The notes beneath the pieces were generated by a model. That model saw only the letters and a list, made by a program, of their open reading frames with translations. It was not told the origin of the DNA and ran no database searches. Shown piece by piece: positions 32,861-41,398 of a DNA stretch of 64,000 bases. Each line of letters opens with the position of its first letter. Positions within the stretch are counted from its first letter, which is position 1. The translations under genes and the position numbers were made by a program. The DNA comes from Micromonospora sp. C95 (GTDB lineage Bacteria > Actinomycetota > Actinomycetes > Mycobacteriales > Micromonosporaceae), in the NCBI RefSeq assembly GCF_018070465.1, contig NZ_JAGPXT010000002.1, positions 248,001 through 312,000 on the forward strand. Direction: 5' to 3'.

Positions 32861-33580
32861 TCAGAATCCGAGGTAGGCGTGGCGCAGGTCGGCGTCGTCG
32901 CGCAGCCGGGCGGCCGGTGCGGCCAGGACGACCCGGCCGAGCGACATCACGATGCCCTGGTCGGCGACGGCCAGGGCGCTGCGCACGTTCTGCTCGACCA
33001 GCAGCACGGTCAGCCCGGTGTCGTCGCGCAGCCGGCGCAGCAACGCCATGGTCTGGGCCACCACGCGGGGGGCCAGGCCGAGCGACGGTTCGTCAAGCAG
33101 TAGCAGGCGCGGCCGGCCGACCAGGGCCCGGCCGAGGGCCAGCATCTGCCGTTCGCCACCGGAGAGCTGGTGGCCGAGGTGTCGCCGCCGCGCGGCCAGC
33201 GGCTCGAACAGCTGGTAGACCTCGTCGAGGGCGCGCGCGGCGTCGCCACGGTCCCGCCGCCACAACGCGCCGAGGCGAAGGTTCTCCGCCACGGTCAGCT
33301 CACCGATCACGCCGCGCCCTTCCGGGACGTGCGCCATGCCCCGCCGGACGAGTTGCTCGACCGGCGTGCCGCGCAGATCACGGCCGTCGAGGAGGATCCG
33401 ACCGGCAGTCGGGCGCAGCATGCCCGACAGGGCGCGCAGCAGGGTGGTCTTGCCGGCGCCGTTGGCACCGATGACCGCGGCGATGGTGCCGGTGGGCACC
33501 CGCAGGTCGACGTCGCGCAGCACCGGCACCGGCCCGTAGCCGGCGGCCAGGGCTTCGACGGTGAGCAGGTCGCCGCCCAC
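32861..33580 (-). CDS. livF: Liv-type ABC ATPase LivF (239 aa)
   Basis: GTG 33580 shares one base with the stop of LivG (TAGTG). Walker A GANGAGKTTLLRALSG, signature LSGGERQMLALGRALV, Walker B LLLLDEPSLGLAP, H-loop LLVEQNVRSAL. The VPEGRGVIGELTVAENLRLG stretch is diagnostic of LivF. Confidence 0.92.
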   Translation of the reverse strand: MGGDLLTVEALAAGYGPVPVLRDVDLRVPTGTIAAVIGANGAGKTTLLRALSGMLRPTAGRILLDGRDLRGTPVEQLVRRGMAHVPEGRGVIGELTVAENLRLGALWRRDRGDAARALDEVYQLFEPLAARRRHLGHQLSGGERQMLALGRALVGRPRLLLLDEPSLGLAPRVVAQTMALLRRLRDDTGLTVLLVEQNVRSALAVADQGIVMSLGRVVLAAPAARLRDDADLRHAYLGF

Positions 33581-34362
33581 TACGCGGCCTCGTCGACGGC
33601 GGCACCGAGGTAGGCGTCCACCACGGCCGGATCCTCACGGACCGCCTCGGGCGACCCGGTGGCGACGACCCGTCCGAAGTCGAGCACCACGATCCGGTCA
33701 CAGACCGCCATGACCAGGTCCATGTGGTGCTCGACGAGCAGCACCGCGCAGGGGTCGGTGGCCCGGTGCGGCAGTTGCCGGATCAGCTCGGCGAGGGTGT
33801 CCACGTCGTCGGCGCCGAGACCGCCGGCCGGCTCGTCGAGCAGCAACAGCCGAGGGCGCGCGGCCAGCGCCCGGGCGAGGGCGACCCGCTGGCGTATCGC
33901 GAACGGGAGGGTGCCCGGCGCGGCGTCGGCGTACGCCGTGATGTCCAGGTCGGCCAGGACGGCGCGGGCGTGCTCGCGCAGCCGGCGTTCGTCGCGGTCG
34001 CTGCGCGGCAGCCCGAGCAGGGCCGGCAGCAGGCCGCTGCGGGCGGTGTGGCTGGCCCCGGCCATCACGTTCTCCAGCACGGTGAGCCCGGCGAACAGGC
34101 CGGTGCCCTGCAGTGTCCGGGCGATGCCCAGCCGGGTCAGCCGGTGTGGTCGCGGTCGCAGTGGCCGCCCGTCGAGGGTCAGCGTGCCGGTGTGCGCGGT
34201 GACGAAGCCGCACACGACGTTGAACAGGGTGGTCTTGCCGGCCCCGTTGGGACCGATCACCCCGACCACCTCGCCCGGCCCGACCGTCAGCGAGACGTCG
34301 TCGAGGGCGGTCAGGCCGCCGAAGCGGACGCCGACCTGGTGCAGTGCGAGACCGTCCGCCAT
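33580..34362 (-). CDS. livG: Liv-type ABC ATPase LivG (260 aa)
   Basis: ATG 34362 with GAGGGG upstream. Walker A GPNGAGKTTLFNVVCG, RLGIARTLQGTGLFAGLTVL (LivG-type), and LLLLDEPAGGLGADDV. The usual signature LSyGxxR is degenerate here (LPFAIRQRVALARAL), a deviation worth noting; the rest is normal. First gene of the importer operon; a TACACTCGGAGTGTA palindrome 24 bp upstream probably holds its operator. Confidence 0.9.
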   Translation of the reverse strand: MADGLALHQVGVRFGGLTALDDVSLTVGPGEVVGVIGPNGAGKTTLFNVVCGFVTAHTGTLTLDGRPLRPRPHRLTRLGIARTLQGTGLFAGLTVLENVMAGASHTARSGLLPALLGLPRSDRDERRLREHARAVLADLDITAYADAAPGTLPFAIRQRVALARALAARPRLLLLDEPAGGLGADDVDTLAELIRQLPHRATDPCAVLLVEHHMDLVMAVCDRIVVLDFGRVVATGSPEAVREDPAVVDAYLGAAVDEAA

Positions 34363-34385
34363 CAACCCGCCCCTCGCCAGATTAT

Positions 34386-34400
34386 TACACTCGGAGTGTA
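34386..34400. promoter_or_regulatory. Operator TACACTCGGAGTGTA before livG
   Basis: Perfect 6-bp arms around CGG, placed between the acyl-CoA dehydrogenase operon and the first gene of the importer. The length and symmetry are typical of TetR-family operators; the nearest TetR gene is at 28734-29345. Confidence 0.6.
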
Positions 34401-34442
34401 CATTTCTCGCGTGTTTCGTCAACACCTTCGATGAGCCGGTCG

Positions 34443-35591
34443 TCAGCGGCCGGCACCGTCGTCCGCAGCGGCCCCGCCGACGTGCGGCGCGGGCAGGTCG
34501 ACCAGCCGGGCCAGGGCCTCCCGGTGCCGGTCGGCGGTGCCGAAGGCGATCGCGGTGCTCTTGGCCCGCTTGAGGTAGAGATGGGCCGGGTGTTCCCAGG
34601 TGAAGCCCAGCCCACCGTGCAACTGGACGCAGACCTCCGCCGCCCGCACCGCCACCGGACCGCAGTACGCCTGTGCCAGCGCGGCCGCCAGCGCCGGCTC
34701 CGAGCCGACGACCCGTTCGCCGGCCGGCGCGGTGCCGAGCTGGTCGGCCGCGTACCGGGCCACCGCCCGGGCCTCGGTCAGCTCCACCCACAGGTCGGCC
34801 AACCGGTGCTTGACCGCCTGGAACGAGCCGACCGGCCGGCCGAACTGGTGGCGCTGCCGCACGTAGTCCACCGTCGTGTCCAGACACCACTGCGCCACCC
34901 CGACCTGCTCGGAGGCGAGCAGCGCCGCACCCGCCGTCAGCGCCGCCGTCACCGCCGTGGCGGCCGTCGGACCCAGGGCGAGCGGGTGGGCCGGCGCGGC
35001 GGTGAACTCGAGGTCGACGAGCGGCCGGGTGGCGTCCAGCGACACCACGGGAGCCCGGCGTACCGCCGCTTCGGTGCCGTCGACGGCGTACAACCCGTCG
35101 CCGGCCGGAACCAGCAGCAGACCGTGCGGCACGGTGTCGGCCACCCCGAGCACCCGGCCGGACAGCGTCGGTCCGGGCCCGACCGTGACCGGTCCGGGCG
35201 CCGCGTCGGGCGCGGTGGCGAGACCGACGGCCAACGCCACGTCACGTTCGGCGGCGGCGACCTGGCGCAGCAGGGTGGACTCGCCGCAGGCGAGCAGCGC
35301 CGTGGTGGCCACCACGGTGCCCAGGAAGGGCACCGGCGCGACCGCCCGGCCCAACTCCTCCAGCACCACCGCGACCTCGCGGAAGCCGGCCCCGGCGCCA
35401 CCGTGCTCGACGGGCACCGCCAGGCCGGTCACCCCGGTCTGGTCGACCAGCCGGCGCCACAGCGCCCCGTCGTACGGCTCACCCGCGTCGACGGCGGCGA
35501 GGGTCCGCTGCCATGGCGCGTGCGCGGCCAGCAGCGCGCGGACGCTGTCGCGCAGCGCCTCCTCGTCGGCGTCGTAGAGCAGGTCGGTCAT
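34443..35591 (-). CDS. Acyl-CoA dehydrogenase, second gene of pair (382 aa)
   Basis: ATG 35591 overlaps the previous stop by four bases. Flavoprotein fold features: LRDSVRALLAAHAPWQRTLA, VPVEHGGAGAGFREVAVVLE, and the C-terminal YVRQRHQFGRPVGSFQAVKH RLADLW then LHGGLGFTWEHPAHLYLKRA. The central beta-domain is short and degenerate, as in the FadE-type subunits that form alpha2beta2 acyl-CoA dehydrogenases with a partner, especially for steroid side chains. Forms a likely heteromer with the upstream gene product. Confidence 0.88.
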   Translation of the reverse strand: MTDLLYDADEEALRDSVRALLAAHAPWQRTLAAVDAGEPYDGALWRRLVDQTGVTGLAVPVEHGGAGAGFREVAVVLEELGRAVAPVPFLGTVVATTALLACGESTLLRQVAAAERDVALAVGLATAPDAAPGPVTVGPGPTLSGRVLGVADTVPHGLLLVPAGDGLYAVDGTEAAVRRAPVVSLDATRPLVDLEFTAAPAHPLALGPTAATAVTAALTAGAALLASEQVGVAQWCLDTTVDYVRQRHQFGRPVGSFQAVKHRLADLWVELTEARAVARYAADQLGTAPAGERVVGSEPALAAALAQAYCGPVAVRAAEVCVQLHGGLGFTWEHPAHLYLKRAKSTAIAFGTADRHREALARLVDLPAPHVGGAAADDGAGR

Positions 35592-36745
35592 CGGTCCACC
35601 CTCGGCTCGACGGGCAGCCCGAGCACCCGCTCGGCGATGATGGTGCGCAGGATCTCCGACGTGCCACCCTCGATGGAGTTGCCCCGGGCCCGCAGGTAGC
35701 GGTAGGTGGCGGTGCGGCCGAGCAGGTCGGGGGCCACCGGCCGACGCATCGTCCAGTCGTCGTGCCGCAACCCCTCGGCGCCACGCAACTCCACCTCCAG
35801 GCCGCTGATCCGCTGGCTCAGCTCGGCGAAGGAGAGCTTCACCGCCGAGCCCTCGGGGCCGGGCTGGCCGGCGGCGATCAGCTGGCGCAGCCGCAGCGCG
35901 GCCAGCCGGGCGGCCTCGGCGCATACCCACGCACGCAGCACCTCCTCGTGCAGGCCGCCGGTGCGTAGGTCCGGTCGCTCCCGCCACAACCGGGCCAGCA
36001 CCCCGACCATCCCGCCCTCCCGGGGCAGCGGTCGGCCGCCGATGGCGACGCGTTCGTTCATCAGGGTGGTGCGGGCGATCTGCCAACCGTGCCCGATCTC
36101 CCCGATCCGATGGGTGTCGGGTATCCGGACGCCGGTCAGGAAGACCTCGTTGAACTCCGCCTCGCCGGTGGCCTGCCGCAGCGGCCGCACCCGCACCCCC
36201 GGCGCCGTCATGTCGCAGACGAAGTAGGTCAGGCCGTGATGCTTCGGTGCCGCCGGGTCGGTGCGGGCCAGCAGGATCGCCCAACGCGCCTCGTGCGCCA
36301 GGGACGTCCACACCTTCTGGCCGTCGACCAGCCAGTCGTCACCGTCGGGCACCGCCCGGGTACGCAGGCTGGCCAGGTCGGAGCCGGCGTCGGGCTCGCT
36401 GAACAACTGGCACCACACCTCCTCGCCGGTCCACAGCGGTCGCAGCCAGCGCCGGCACTGGGCCTCGTCGGCGTGCCGCAGCAGGGTGGGCGCGGCCATG
36501 CCGAGCCCGATGCTGTTGCGGCGGGGCTGGTTGTCCGGCGCACCGGCGTCGGCGAAGGCGTCGTCCACCACCGCCTGCAGGTGCGGCGGCGCGCCCAGGC
36601 CACCGCGACCGGGCGGATGGTGCACCCAGGCCAGCCCGGCGTCGAAGCGGGCGCGCAGAAAATTGGTGCGATCACCGCTCGGGTCGTGCGTCCGCAGGAA
36701 CGCGGCGACCAGCCCACGCAGCCCGTCGACCGTGTGGTCGGACAC
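35588..36745 (-). CDS. Acyl-CoA dehydrogenase, first gene of pair (385 aa)
   Basis: GTG 36745 with GGAGG upstream. Contains WCQLFSEPDAGSDLASLRTR, the FAD-binding WLVDGQKVWTSLAHEARWAI, and RGNSIEGGTSEILRTIIAER, the usual C-terminal catalytic segment. Oxidises an acyl-CoA to the 2-enoyl form, passing electrons to ETF. Coupled to the second dehydrogenase by an ATGA overlap, as in heteromeric FadE pairs. A TTGCA-N7-TGCAA palindrome lies upstream. Confidence 0.9.
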   Translation of the reverse strand: MSDHTVDGLRGLVAAFLRTHDPSGDRTNFLRARFDAGLAWVHHPPGRGGLGAPPHLQAVVDDAFADAGAPDNQPRRNSIGLGMAAPTLLRHADEAQCRRWLRPLWTGEEVWCQLFSEPDAGSDLASLRTRAVPDGDDWLVDGQKVWTSLAHEARWAILLARTDPAAPKHHGLTYFVCDMTAPGVRVRPLRQATGEAEFNEVFLTGVRIPDTHRIGEIGHGWQIARTTLMNERVAIGGRPLPREGGMVGVLARLWRERPDLRTGGLHEEVLRAWVCAEAARLAALRLRQLIAAGQPGPEGSAVKLSFAELSQRISGLEVELRGAEGLRHDDWTMRRPVAPDLLGRTATYRYLRARGNSIEGGTSEILRTIIAERVLGLPVEPRVDR

Positions 36746-36762
36746 TCACCACCTCCATGTTC

Positions 36763-36779
36763 TTGCACTGCCAATGCAA
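36763..36779. promoter_or_regulatory. Palindrome TTGCACTGCCAATGCAA before the acyl-CoA dehydrogenases
   Basis: TTGCA and TGCAA arms around seven bases, 18 bp before the GTG start at 36745. Candidate operator for the dehydrogenase pair. Confidence 0.5.
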
Positions 36780-36783
36780 TATA

Positions 36784-36819
36784 CGGCCGCCGGTCCAGGG
36801 GACGGAAGACCGGCGGCCG
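36784..36819 (-). terminator. Terminator of the polyester hydrolase gene
   Basis: CGGCCGCCGGTC (36784-36795) and GACCGGCGGCCG (36808-36819), perfect 12-bp stem with a 12-base loop, 44 bp after the stop of the minus-strand hydrolase gene. Confidence 0.65.
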
Positions 36820-36862
36820 GATGGGGCCCGGGGCGGACGCGACGCGGCCGCCCCGGTCGAGC

Positions 36863-37750
36863 TCAGTGCGGGCAGGTGTTGCGGTACTCCTCGATCGCCA
36901 GGCCGCTCGGCCCCGGGCAGAGGAACTGCTCGTACCGGGTGTCGTCGTCGACGAACCGCTTCAGCCAGGCCACCATCTGCTTGGCGGTGGGGGTGTTGAC
37001 CGTGTTGGGGAAGAAGTGACCCTCACCGTTGAGTTCGAGGTACGCCTTCTCCGCCGAGGCCGGGATGCTGTTGTAGAACGGCTCGGAGTGCGACGAGACC
37101 GAGGCCACGGTGTCGTACTCACCCCCGACGATGAGCGTCGGCACCCGCAGGTTCGACCAGCTCTTGTCCAGGTTCCACGGCGCCAGCGGCACCGCGGCCT
37201 GCAACGACGGCCGGCTCGCCGCGGCCTCCAGGCTGCCGCCACCGCCCATCGAGTGTCCGGCCACGGCCAGCCGGCTGGCGTCGATCCGGCCGCGCACCGA
37301 ACTGCGCTCGGTCAGGTAGTCCAGCGCGGCCAGCAGCTGCCGGCCCCGACTGCTCGGCTGGTCGAATCGGGTGATGGTGTCGATGCCGATGACCACGAAG
37401 CCGTGCGAGGCGATCCGTGGGCCCAGCCAGTCCAGGCTCGACCAGGAGGCGGTGTAGCCGGGCGAGATGGCCACCGCGCCGAAGGTGCCCGCCGTGGTGG
37501 TGGTCGGGTAGTAGATGACGCCGCCGCCGAAGCCGCTGACCAGCGAGGATACGTTCGTCGACGAGGTGGCGAAGGGGCCGCGGCTGGCCTCCAGGATCGC
37601 GTTCGTCGGCGCCGGTCCCCGCTCGTACGGGTTGGCGGCCTGGGCCGGGGACGAGGTGGCGACGACGCCACCGGTGGCCAGGACGGCGGCCATCGCCAGC
37701 CGGGCCAGGAGGGAGACGGAACGGGGACGGGTGGTGGTGGTAGATCGCAC
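36863..37750 (-). CDS. Secreted cutinase / polyester hydrolase, PET-hydrolase-like (295 aa)
   Basis: ATG 37750. Sec signal peptide to about Ala38 ([14 protein letters not shown]). The mature enzyme has the thermobifida-cutinase layout: [52 protein letters not shown], nucleophile elbow GHSMGGGG with Ser167, acid GGEYDTVA with Asp213, and His245 in GEGHFFPN. Aromatic and Met residues equivalent to the PETase substrate cleft are present: Tyr99, Met168 and Trp191 (PWNLDKSW). Cys278 and Cys293 near the C-terminus would form the conserved disulfide. It would hydrolyse cutin, triglycerides or synthetic polyesters outside the cell. Single-gene unit between two hairpins. Confidence 0.9.
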   Translation of the reverse strand: MRSTTTTRPRSVSLLARLAMAAVLATGGVVATSSPAQAANPYERGPAPTNAILEASRGPFATSSTNVSSLVSGFGGGVIYYPTTTTAGTFGAVAISPGYTASWSSLDWLGPRIASHGFVVIGIDTITRFDQPSSRGRQLLAALDYLTERSSVRGRIDASRLAVAGHSMGGGGSLEAAASRPSLQAAVPLAPWNLDKSWSNLRVPTLIVGGEYDTVASVSSHSEPFYNSIPASAEKAYLELNGEGHFFPNTVNTPTAKQMVAWLKRFVDDDTRYEQFLCPGPSGLAIEEYRNTCPH

Positions 37751-37845
37751 GTCGGATACTCCCTTGGGTTGGAGTGGTATCGACTGCGATCAGTGTTTGG
37801 GGCGCTCCGCCAGCACCGCATCGGCAAAATCACCAGTCCCGGCGC

Positions 37846-37875
37846 CGTCGGTGGAGCGCGACGGCTCCACCGACG
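37846..37875 (-). terminator. Terminator of the GH/CBM2 gene
   Basis: CGTCGGTGGAGC (37846-37857) and GCTCCACCGACG (37864-37875), a perfect 12-bp stem with a 6-base loop, right after the minus-strand gene ending at 37888. Confidence 0.65.
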
Positions 37876-37887
37876 ACGCGGGTGTCC

Positions 37888-39987
37888 TCACCGGACGGTG
37901 CAGAGGGTGCCGTTGAGCCGGAAGGCGGTAGGTGTGACGTTCGGCCCGCTGTACTCTCCGACGAAGCCGGCGCTGGTGCCACCCCCGGCCGGGATCCGAC
38001 GGTTGTCGTCGGTGCCGGTGACCCGGACGGTGGTGCCGACCTGTTCCCAGTTCGCGCTCCAGCCGCTGCCCACCCGCTGCCAGGTCGTCGGCCAGGTCCA
38101 GGTCAGCGTCCAGCCGTCGATGTCGGTGTCGGCGTTGTTGACGATGTCGACGTTCGCCACGTAGCCGTTGCCCCAGTCCGTGGTGCGGGTGAAGCGGACA
38201 CCGCAGCTGCTGGTGGCCGGGCCGCCGGTGGTGAAGGTCAGCGGCGGCGACGCCCACGAGACCCGGCCGGCGGTGTCCCGGGTCAGCACGTTGACCGTGT
38301 ACCTGCGCCCGGGGACGAGGTTGTCGACGGTGAGCGAGGTGCCCGAGGTCTCGCCGAGCTGCTCGCTGACCGCGCCGTACTGCCGGTGCACCTCGTACTT
38401 GGCGATCGGGCTCGCGCCCCGGGTCGCCGCCGGCCAGGAGATCGTCGCGGTCCGGTCGGTGACCTCGGTGGCCGTGGGCTGCCCCGGTGCACCGGGGTGC
38501 CCGGTGCCCGGGTCGGCCGGCTGCACCACGAGCGTGGTCAGCGAGTACGGCGGCAGGGTCCGACCGGTCGCGCTGCCGGACCGGCTGGTGGTGATGGCGG
38601 TGGCACCGTTGGTGTGGGTGTGCACCGTCGGCACCCCGCTCGACGGGGCGAAGCCGGCGTAGTCGATGGCCACCTCGTGGGCGTTGTCCGGATCCCGGTT
38701 CACCAGCAGCACCGCGACCTCGCCGTTGGCCCGGCGTACCGCGTGTGCGGCCACCAGCGGCTCGTCACTGGCCGCCCGGATGAACTGGTCGCCCGTGTGG
38801 GCGAAGCGGCTCATCATGGACAGCCCGTGGTACGCGGCGAAGGGGGTGTTCAACGGCGGCTCGCAGACCGATCCGTCCGACGTGCAGGTGCCGCTGGAGA
38901 GCATCCCGAAGTCGCCGTAGTCGGTCTGCCCGGCCACGGTCGACACCTGCCCGATGCCGTTGCGCACGTTCCACCAGTGAACGGTGAACACACCGTTGGC
39001 CAACAGTCCGCTGTAGGCGTCGGCGAGGAACAGCGCGGCCGGCTGGCTGGTCATCCCCTGGGAGGTGACGTTCACCTCGGTGAGGCTGATGCCGATGTGG
39101 CCGGAGTCCGGCCCGGCGTACCTGGTGATCTGTTCCCGGAGCAGGTGGACCGCGTCGGTGATGTGGCTGGTCCGGGGTAGCGATTCGGCGGCGCTGCCGC
39201 CCGGGTACCAGTGCACGTCGACGAAGTCGATCTTCTGGCCGGCGATGGACAGCACGGTCTGGTTCCACGGGCCCGGGTCGTCGCCCGCGGTCAGTCCGTC
39301 CGGCCAGTTCGCCGGCAGGGTGAGCACCGCGCCGACCTTGATGCTCGGGTCGACGGCCTTCATCGCGTCGGCGTACTCGACCACGAGATTCGCGTAGTAG
39401 GTGGCGCTCTTGTCGGGGTGGTGGTCGGCCTCCCACGCCGACCCGTAGTGCCCGTTGCCGTAGTTCTCGTTGCCGACCGTCCAGTACCGGGCGTCGTAGC
39501 CCTTTGTCACGTTGGCGTACCGGACCCACTCGGCCGCTTCCTCCGGGGTGCCGGTGCCGTAGTTCGCGATGATCATCGGCTGGGCGCCGGCCCGCCGCAC
39601 GCCGGCCATGAAGGTGTCGAAGTCGGTGCCGGGGGCGACGTAACCGCCGGGCGCGGTGTGGTCCTCCCAGTGGTAGATGTCGGCGTAGGAGCCGCCGGGA
39701 TAGCGCATCATCTGCACACCGGCCGCCCGTAGCAGGTCCGAGGTCTCGGTGGTGCCCAGCTGCGAGTCCCAGATGGCGTGGTTGACACCGAGGGCGGTGT
39801 CGGGCACGGTGGCCAGCCCGGCCCGCGCGTTCACCGTCACCGCCACCGGCGTGGTGGCCGCGACGGCGGTGGGCTGGTCGACGCCGACGAGTGCGGCGGT
39901 GCCGAGTAGCAGGCCCGCCAGCGCAAGGGCCCGCGCGCGTCCGGGTGGGGTCGGGGGTCGAACTCCGAGCCGGTCCGAGATTTCCAT
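37888..39987 (-). CDS. Secreted GH clan-A arabinofuranosidase-like enzyme with FN3 and CBM2 (699 aa)
   Basis: ATG 39987 with GAAGGAAG upstream. Signal peptide to about residue 44. The catalytic TIM barrel (about 45-500) has RYPGGSYADIYHWEDH, the acid/base segment YWTVGNENYGNGHYG, VDVHWYPGGSA, and the likely nucleophile in SLTEVNV; this is the clan-A pattern of alpha-L-arabinofuranosidase-like (GH51/GH39-type) proteins. Then a fibronectin III module (about 505-595, WPAATRGASPIAKYEVHRQY) and a C-terminal CBM2 (about 600-699, with WTLTWTWPTTWQRVGSGWSA) for cellulose or xylan binding. Exact GH family and substrate need a search. Confidence 0.82.
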   Translation of the reverse strand: MEISDRLGVRPPTPPGRARALALAGLLLGTAALVGVDQPTAVAATTPVAVTVNARAGLATVPDTALGVNHAIWDSQLGTTETSDLLRAAGVQMMRYPGGSYADIYHWEDHTAPGGYVAPGTDFDTFMAGVRRAGAQPMIIANYGTGTPEEAAEWVRYANVTKGYDARYWTVGNENYGNGHYGSAWEADHHPDKSATYYANLVVEYADAMKAVDPSIKVGAVLTLPANWPDGLTAGDDPGPWNQTVLSIAGQKIDFVDVHWYPGGSAAESLPRTSHITDAVHLLREQITRYAGPDSGHIGISLTEVNVTSQGMTSQPAALFLADAYSGLLANGVFTVHWWNVRNGIGQVSTVAGQTDYGDFGMLSSGTCTSDGSVCEPPLNTPFAAYHGLSMMSRFAHTGDQFIRAASDEPLVAAHAVRRANGEVAVLLVNRDPDNAHEVAIDYAGFAPSSGVPTVHTHTNGATAITTSRSGSATGRTLPPYSLTTLVVQPADPGTGHPGAPGQPTATEVTDRTATISWPAATRGASPIAKYEVHRQYGAVSEQLGETSGTSLTVDNLVPGRRYTVNVLTRDTAGRVSWASPPLTFTTGGPATSSCGVRFTRTTDWGNGYVANVDIVNNADTDIDGWTLTWTWPTTWQRVGSGWSANWEQVGTTVRVTGTDDNRRIPAGGGTSAGFVGEYSGPNVTPTAFRLNGTLCTVR

Positions 39988-40014
39988 GATCTTCCTTCGC
40001 GGTCACGCGGAGAT

Positions 40015-40056
40015 CCACCGGTCCCGAGCCCGACGTGCCGGGCTCGGGACCGGTGG
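40015..40056. repeat. 18-bp perfect inverted repeat in the divergent gap
   Basis: CCACCGGTCCCGAGCCCG (40015-40032) and CGGGCTCGGGACCGGTGG (40039-40056) form a terminator-grade hairpin with a 6-base loop only 28 bp upstream of the minus-strand gene start at 39987. In the minus transcript it would sit in the leader and could act as an attenuator, or it may be the relic of a deleted gene's terminator. Confidence 0.7.
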
Positions 40057-40210
40057 AACAGAGACGAATCCGTCCTCGACCGTCGTCCCCCGGAACCGTG
40101 GCGGCCCCGGTTGCCCATCGGGCGACGGTCACTCACACGCGCGACAACGCATCGGCGTCCAAGAATCCCACAGCAACGGGCCCGGCTCAACGCCCGGTTC
40201 ACTGCTCGGA

Positions 40211-40239
40211 ACCAACTGTAAGGTTTGTGAACAGTTGGT
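40211..40239. promoter_or_regulatory. Operator before the chitinase gene
   Basis: ACCAACTGT (40211-40219) and ACAGTTGGT (40231-40239), perfect 9-bp inverted repeat with 11-bp spacer, 71 bp before the chitinase start. It is not the DasR site known from streptomycete chitinase genes. Regulator unknown. Confidence 0.6.
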
Positions 40240-40309
40240 GTTACCATCATGTCCGTCGATGAGCGTTCCGCCCTTCGACGTACCCCTCCCCCTGGAAAGG
40301 AGTGATCAC

Positions 40310-41389
40310 ATGTCGAGATGGCGCGCCCTGGCCGCGCTCGCGGCACTGACGCTCACCGGCGCGCTGCTGGCGGTCATCCCGTCGACCGCCGCCTCCGCCG
40401 CCGCCTGTGCCACCGCGTGGCGGTCCGCCGCGGTCTACACCTCGGGCATGCAGGTCTCCCACAACGGCCGCAACTACCAGGCGAAGTGGTGGACGCAGAA
40501 CGAGGCCCCGCCCGGCACCACCGGAGTCTGGCAGGACCTCGGCGCCTGCGGCGGCAGCACCCCGCCACCCCCGGGCGGCACCTGCAACCATCCGAACTGG
40601 ACCGCCGGCACCTGGTACCCGGCCGGCAGCATCGTGCGGTACACCAACGGCCAGTACTACATCGCCGAGCACGACAATCCCGGCTACGACCCGATCATCA
40701 GCACCTGGTACTGGGACCCGTACACCTGCTCGGGCACGCCGCCCACCAGCAACCCACCGACGAACCCGGGCGGCTTCGTGGTCAGCGAGGCACAGTTCCA
40801 CCAGATGTTCCCGAGCCGCAACTCCTTCTACACGTACTCCGGGCTGATGAACGCGCTGAGCGCCTACCCGGCCTTCGCGCGGACCGGCAGTGCCACGGTG
40901 CAGCGGCAGGAGGCGGCGGCCTTCCTGGCGAACGTGTACCACGAGACCGGCGGCCTGGTGCACATCGTGGAGCAGAACACCGCCAACTACCCGCACTACT
41001 GCGACAGCGGCCAGCCGTACGGCTGCCCGGCCGGGCAGGCCGCCTACTACGGGCGGGGACCGATCCAGCTGAGCTGGAACTTCAACTACAACGCGGCCGG
41101 CAACGCCCTCGGGCTGCCATTGCTGACCAACCCCTGGCTGGTGCAGACCGACGCCGCCGTGGCCTGGAAGACCGCCATCTGGTACTGGATGACGCAGAAC
41201 GGGCCCGGCACGATGACCGCGCACAACGCGATGGTCACCGGCGCCGGCTTCGGGCAGACCATCCGCAGCATCAACGGCTCGATCGAGTGCAACGGCGGCA
41301 ACCCCGCCCAGGTGCAGAGTCGGGTCACCCGGTACCAGCAGTTCGTGGGCATCCTCGGGGTGCCCGCCGGAGCGAACCTCTACTGCTGA
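40310..41389 (+). CDS. Secreted GH19 chitinase with two N-terminal chitin-binding modules (359 aa)
   Basis: ATG 40310 with AAAGGAG seven bases upstream. Sec signal peptide to about residue 31 (STAASAA). Two CBM5/12-like modules follow: the first around 32-78 (CATAWRSAAVYTSGMQVSHN, NYQAKWWTQ, GVWQDLGAC) and the second around 90-135 (NWTAGTWYPAGSIVRYTNGQ, ISTWYWDPYTC), joined by Pro/Gly linkers. The GH19 domain starts near residue 150 (VVSEAQFHQMFPSRNSFYTY); catalytic Glu212 lies in YHETGG and Glu221 in HIVEQNTA, and YYGRGPIQLSWNFNYNAAG is the family signature. Cleaves chitin outside the cell with inversion. Confidence 0.93.
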   Translation: MSRWRALAALAALTLTGALLAVIPSTAASAAACATAWRSAAVYTSGMQVSHNGRNYQAKWWTQNEAPPGTTGVWQDLGACGGSTPPPPGGTCNHPNWTAGTWYPAGSIVRYTNGQYYIAEHDNPGYDPIISTWYWDPYTCSGTPPTSNPPTNPGGFVVSEAQFHQMFPSRNSFYTYSGLMNALSAYPAFARTGSATVQRQEAAAFLANVYHETGGLVHIVEQNTANYPHYCDSGQPYGCPAGQAAYYGRGPIQLSWNFNYNAAGNALGLPLLTNPWLVQTDAAVAWKTAIWYWMTQNGPGTMTAHNAMVTGAGFGQTIRSINGSIECNGGNPAQVQSRVTRYQQFVGILGVPAGANLYC

Positions 41390-41398
41390 TCCCCGGCC

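Noticed and set aside
34443..36311. A 622-codon minus-strand frame extending the second acyl-CoA dehydrogenase upstream
   Set aside because: The extension lies over the first dehydrogenase in another frame. ATG 35591, overlapping the previous stop, is the natural start.
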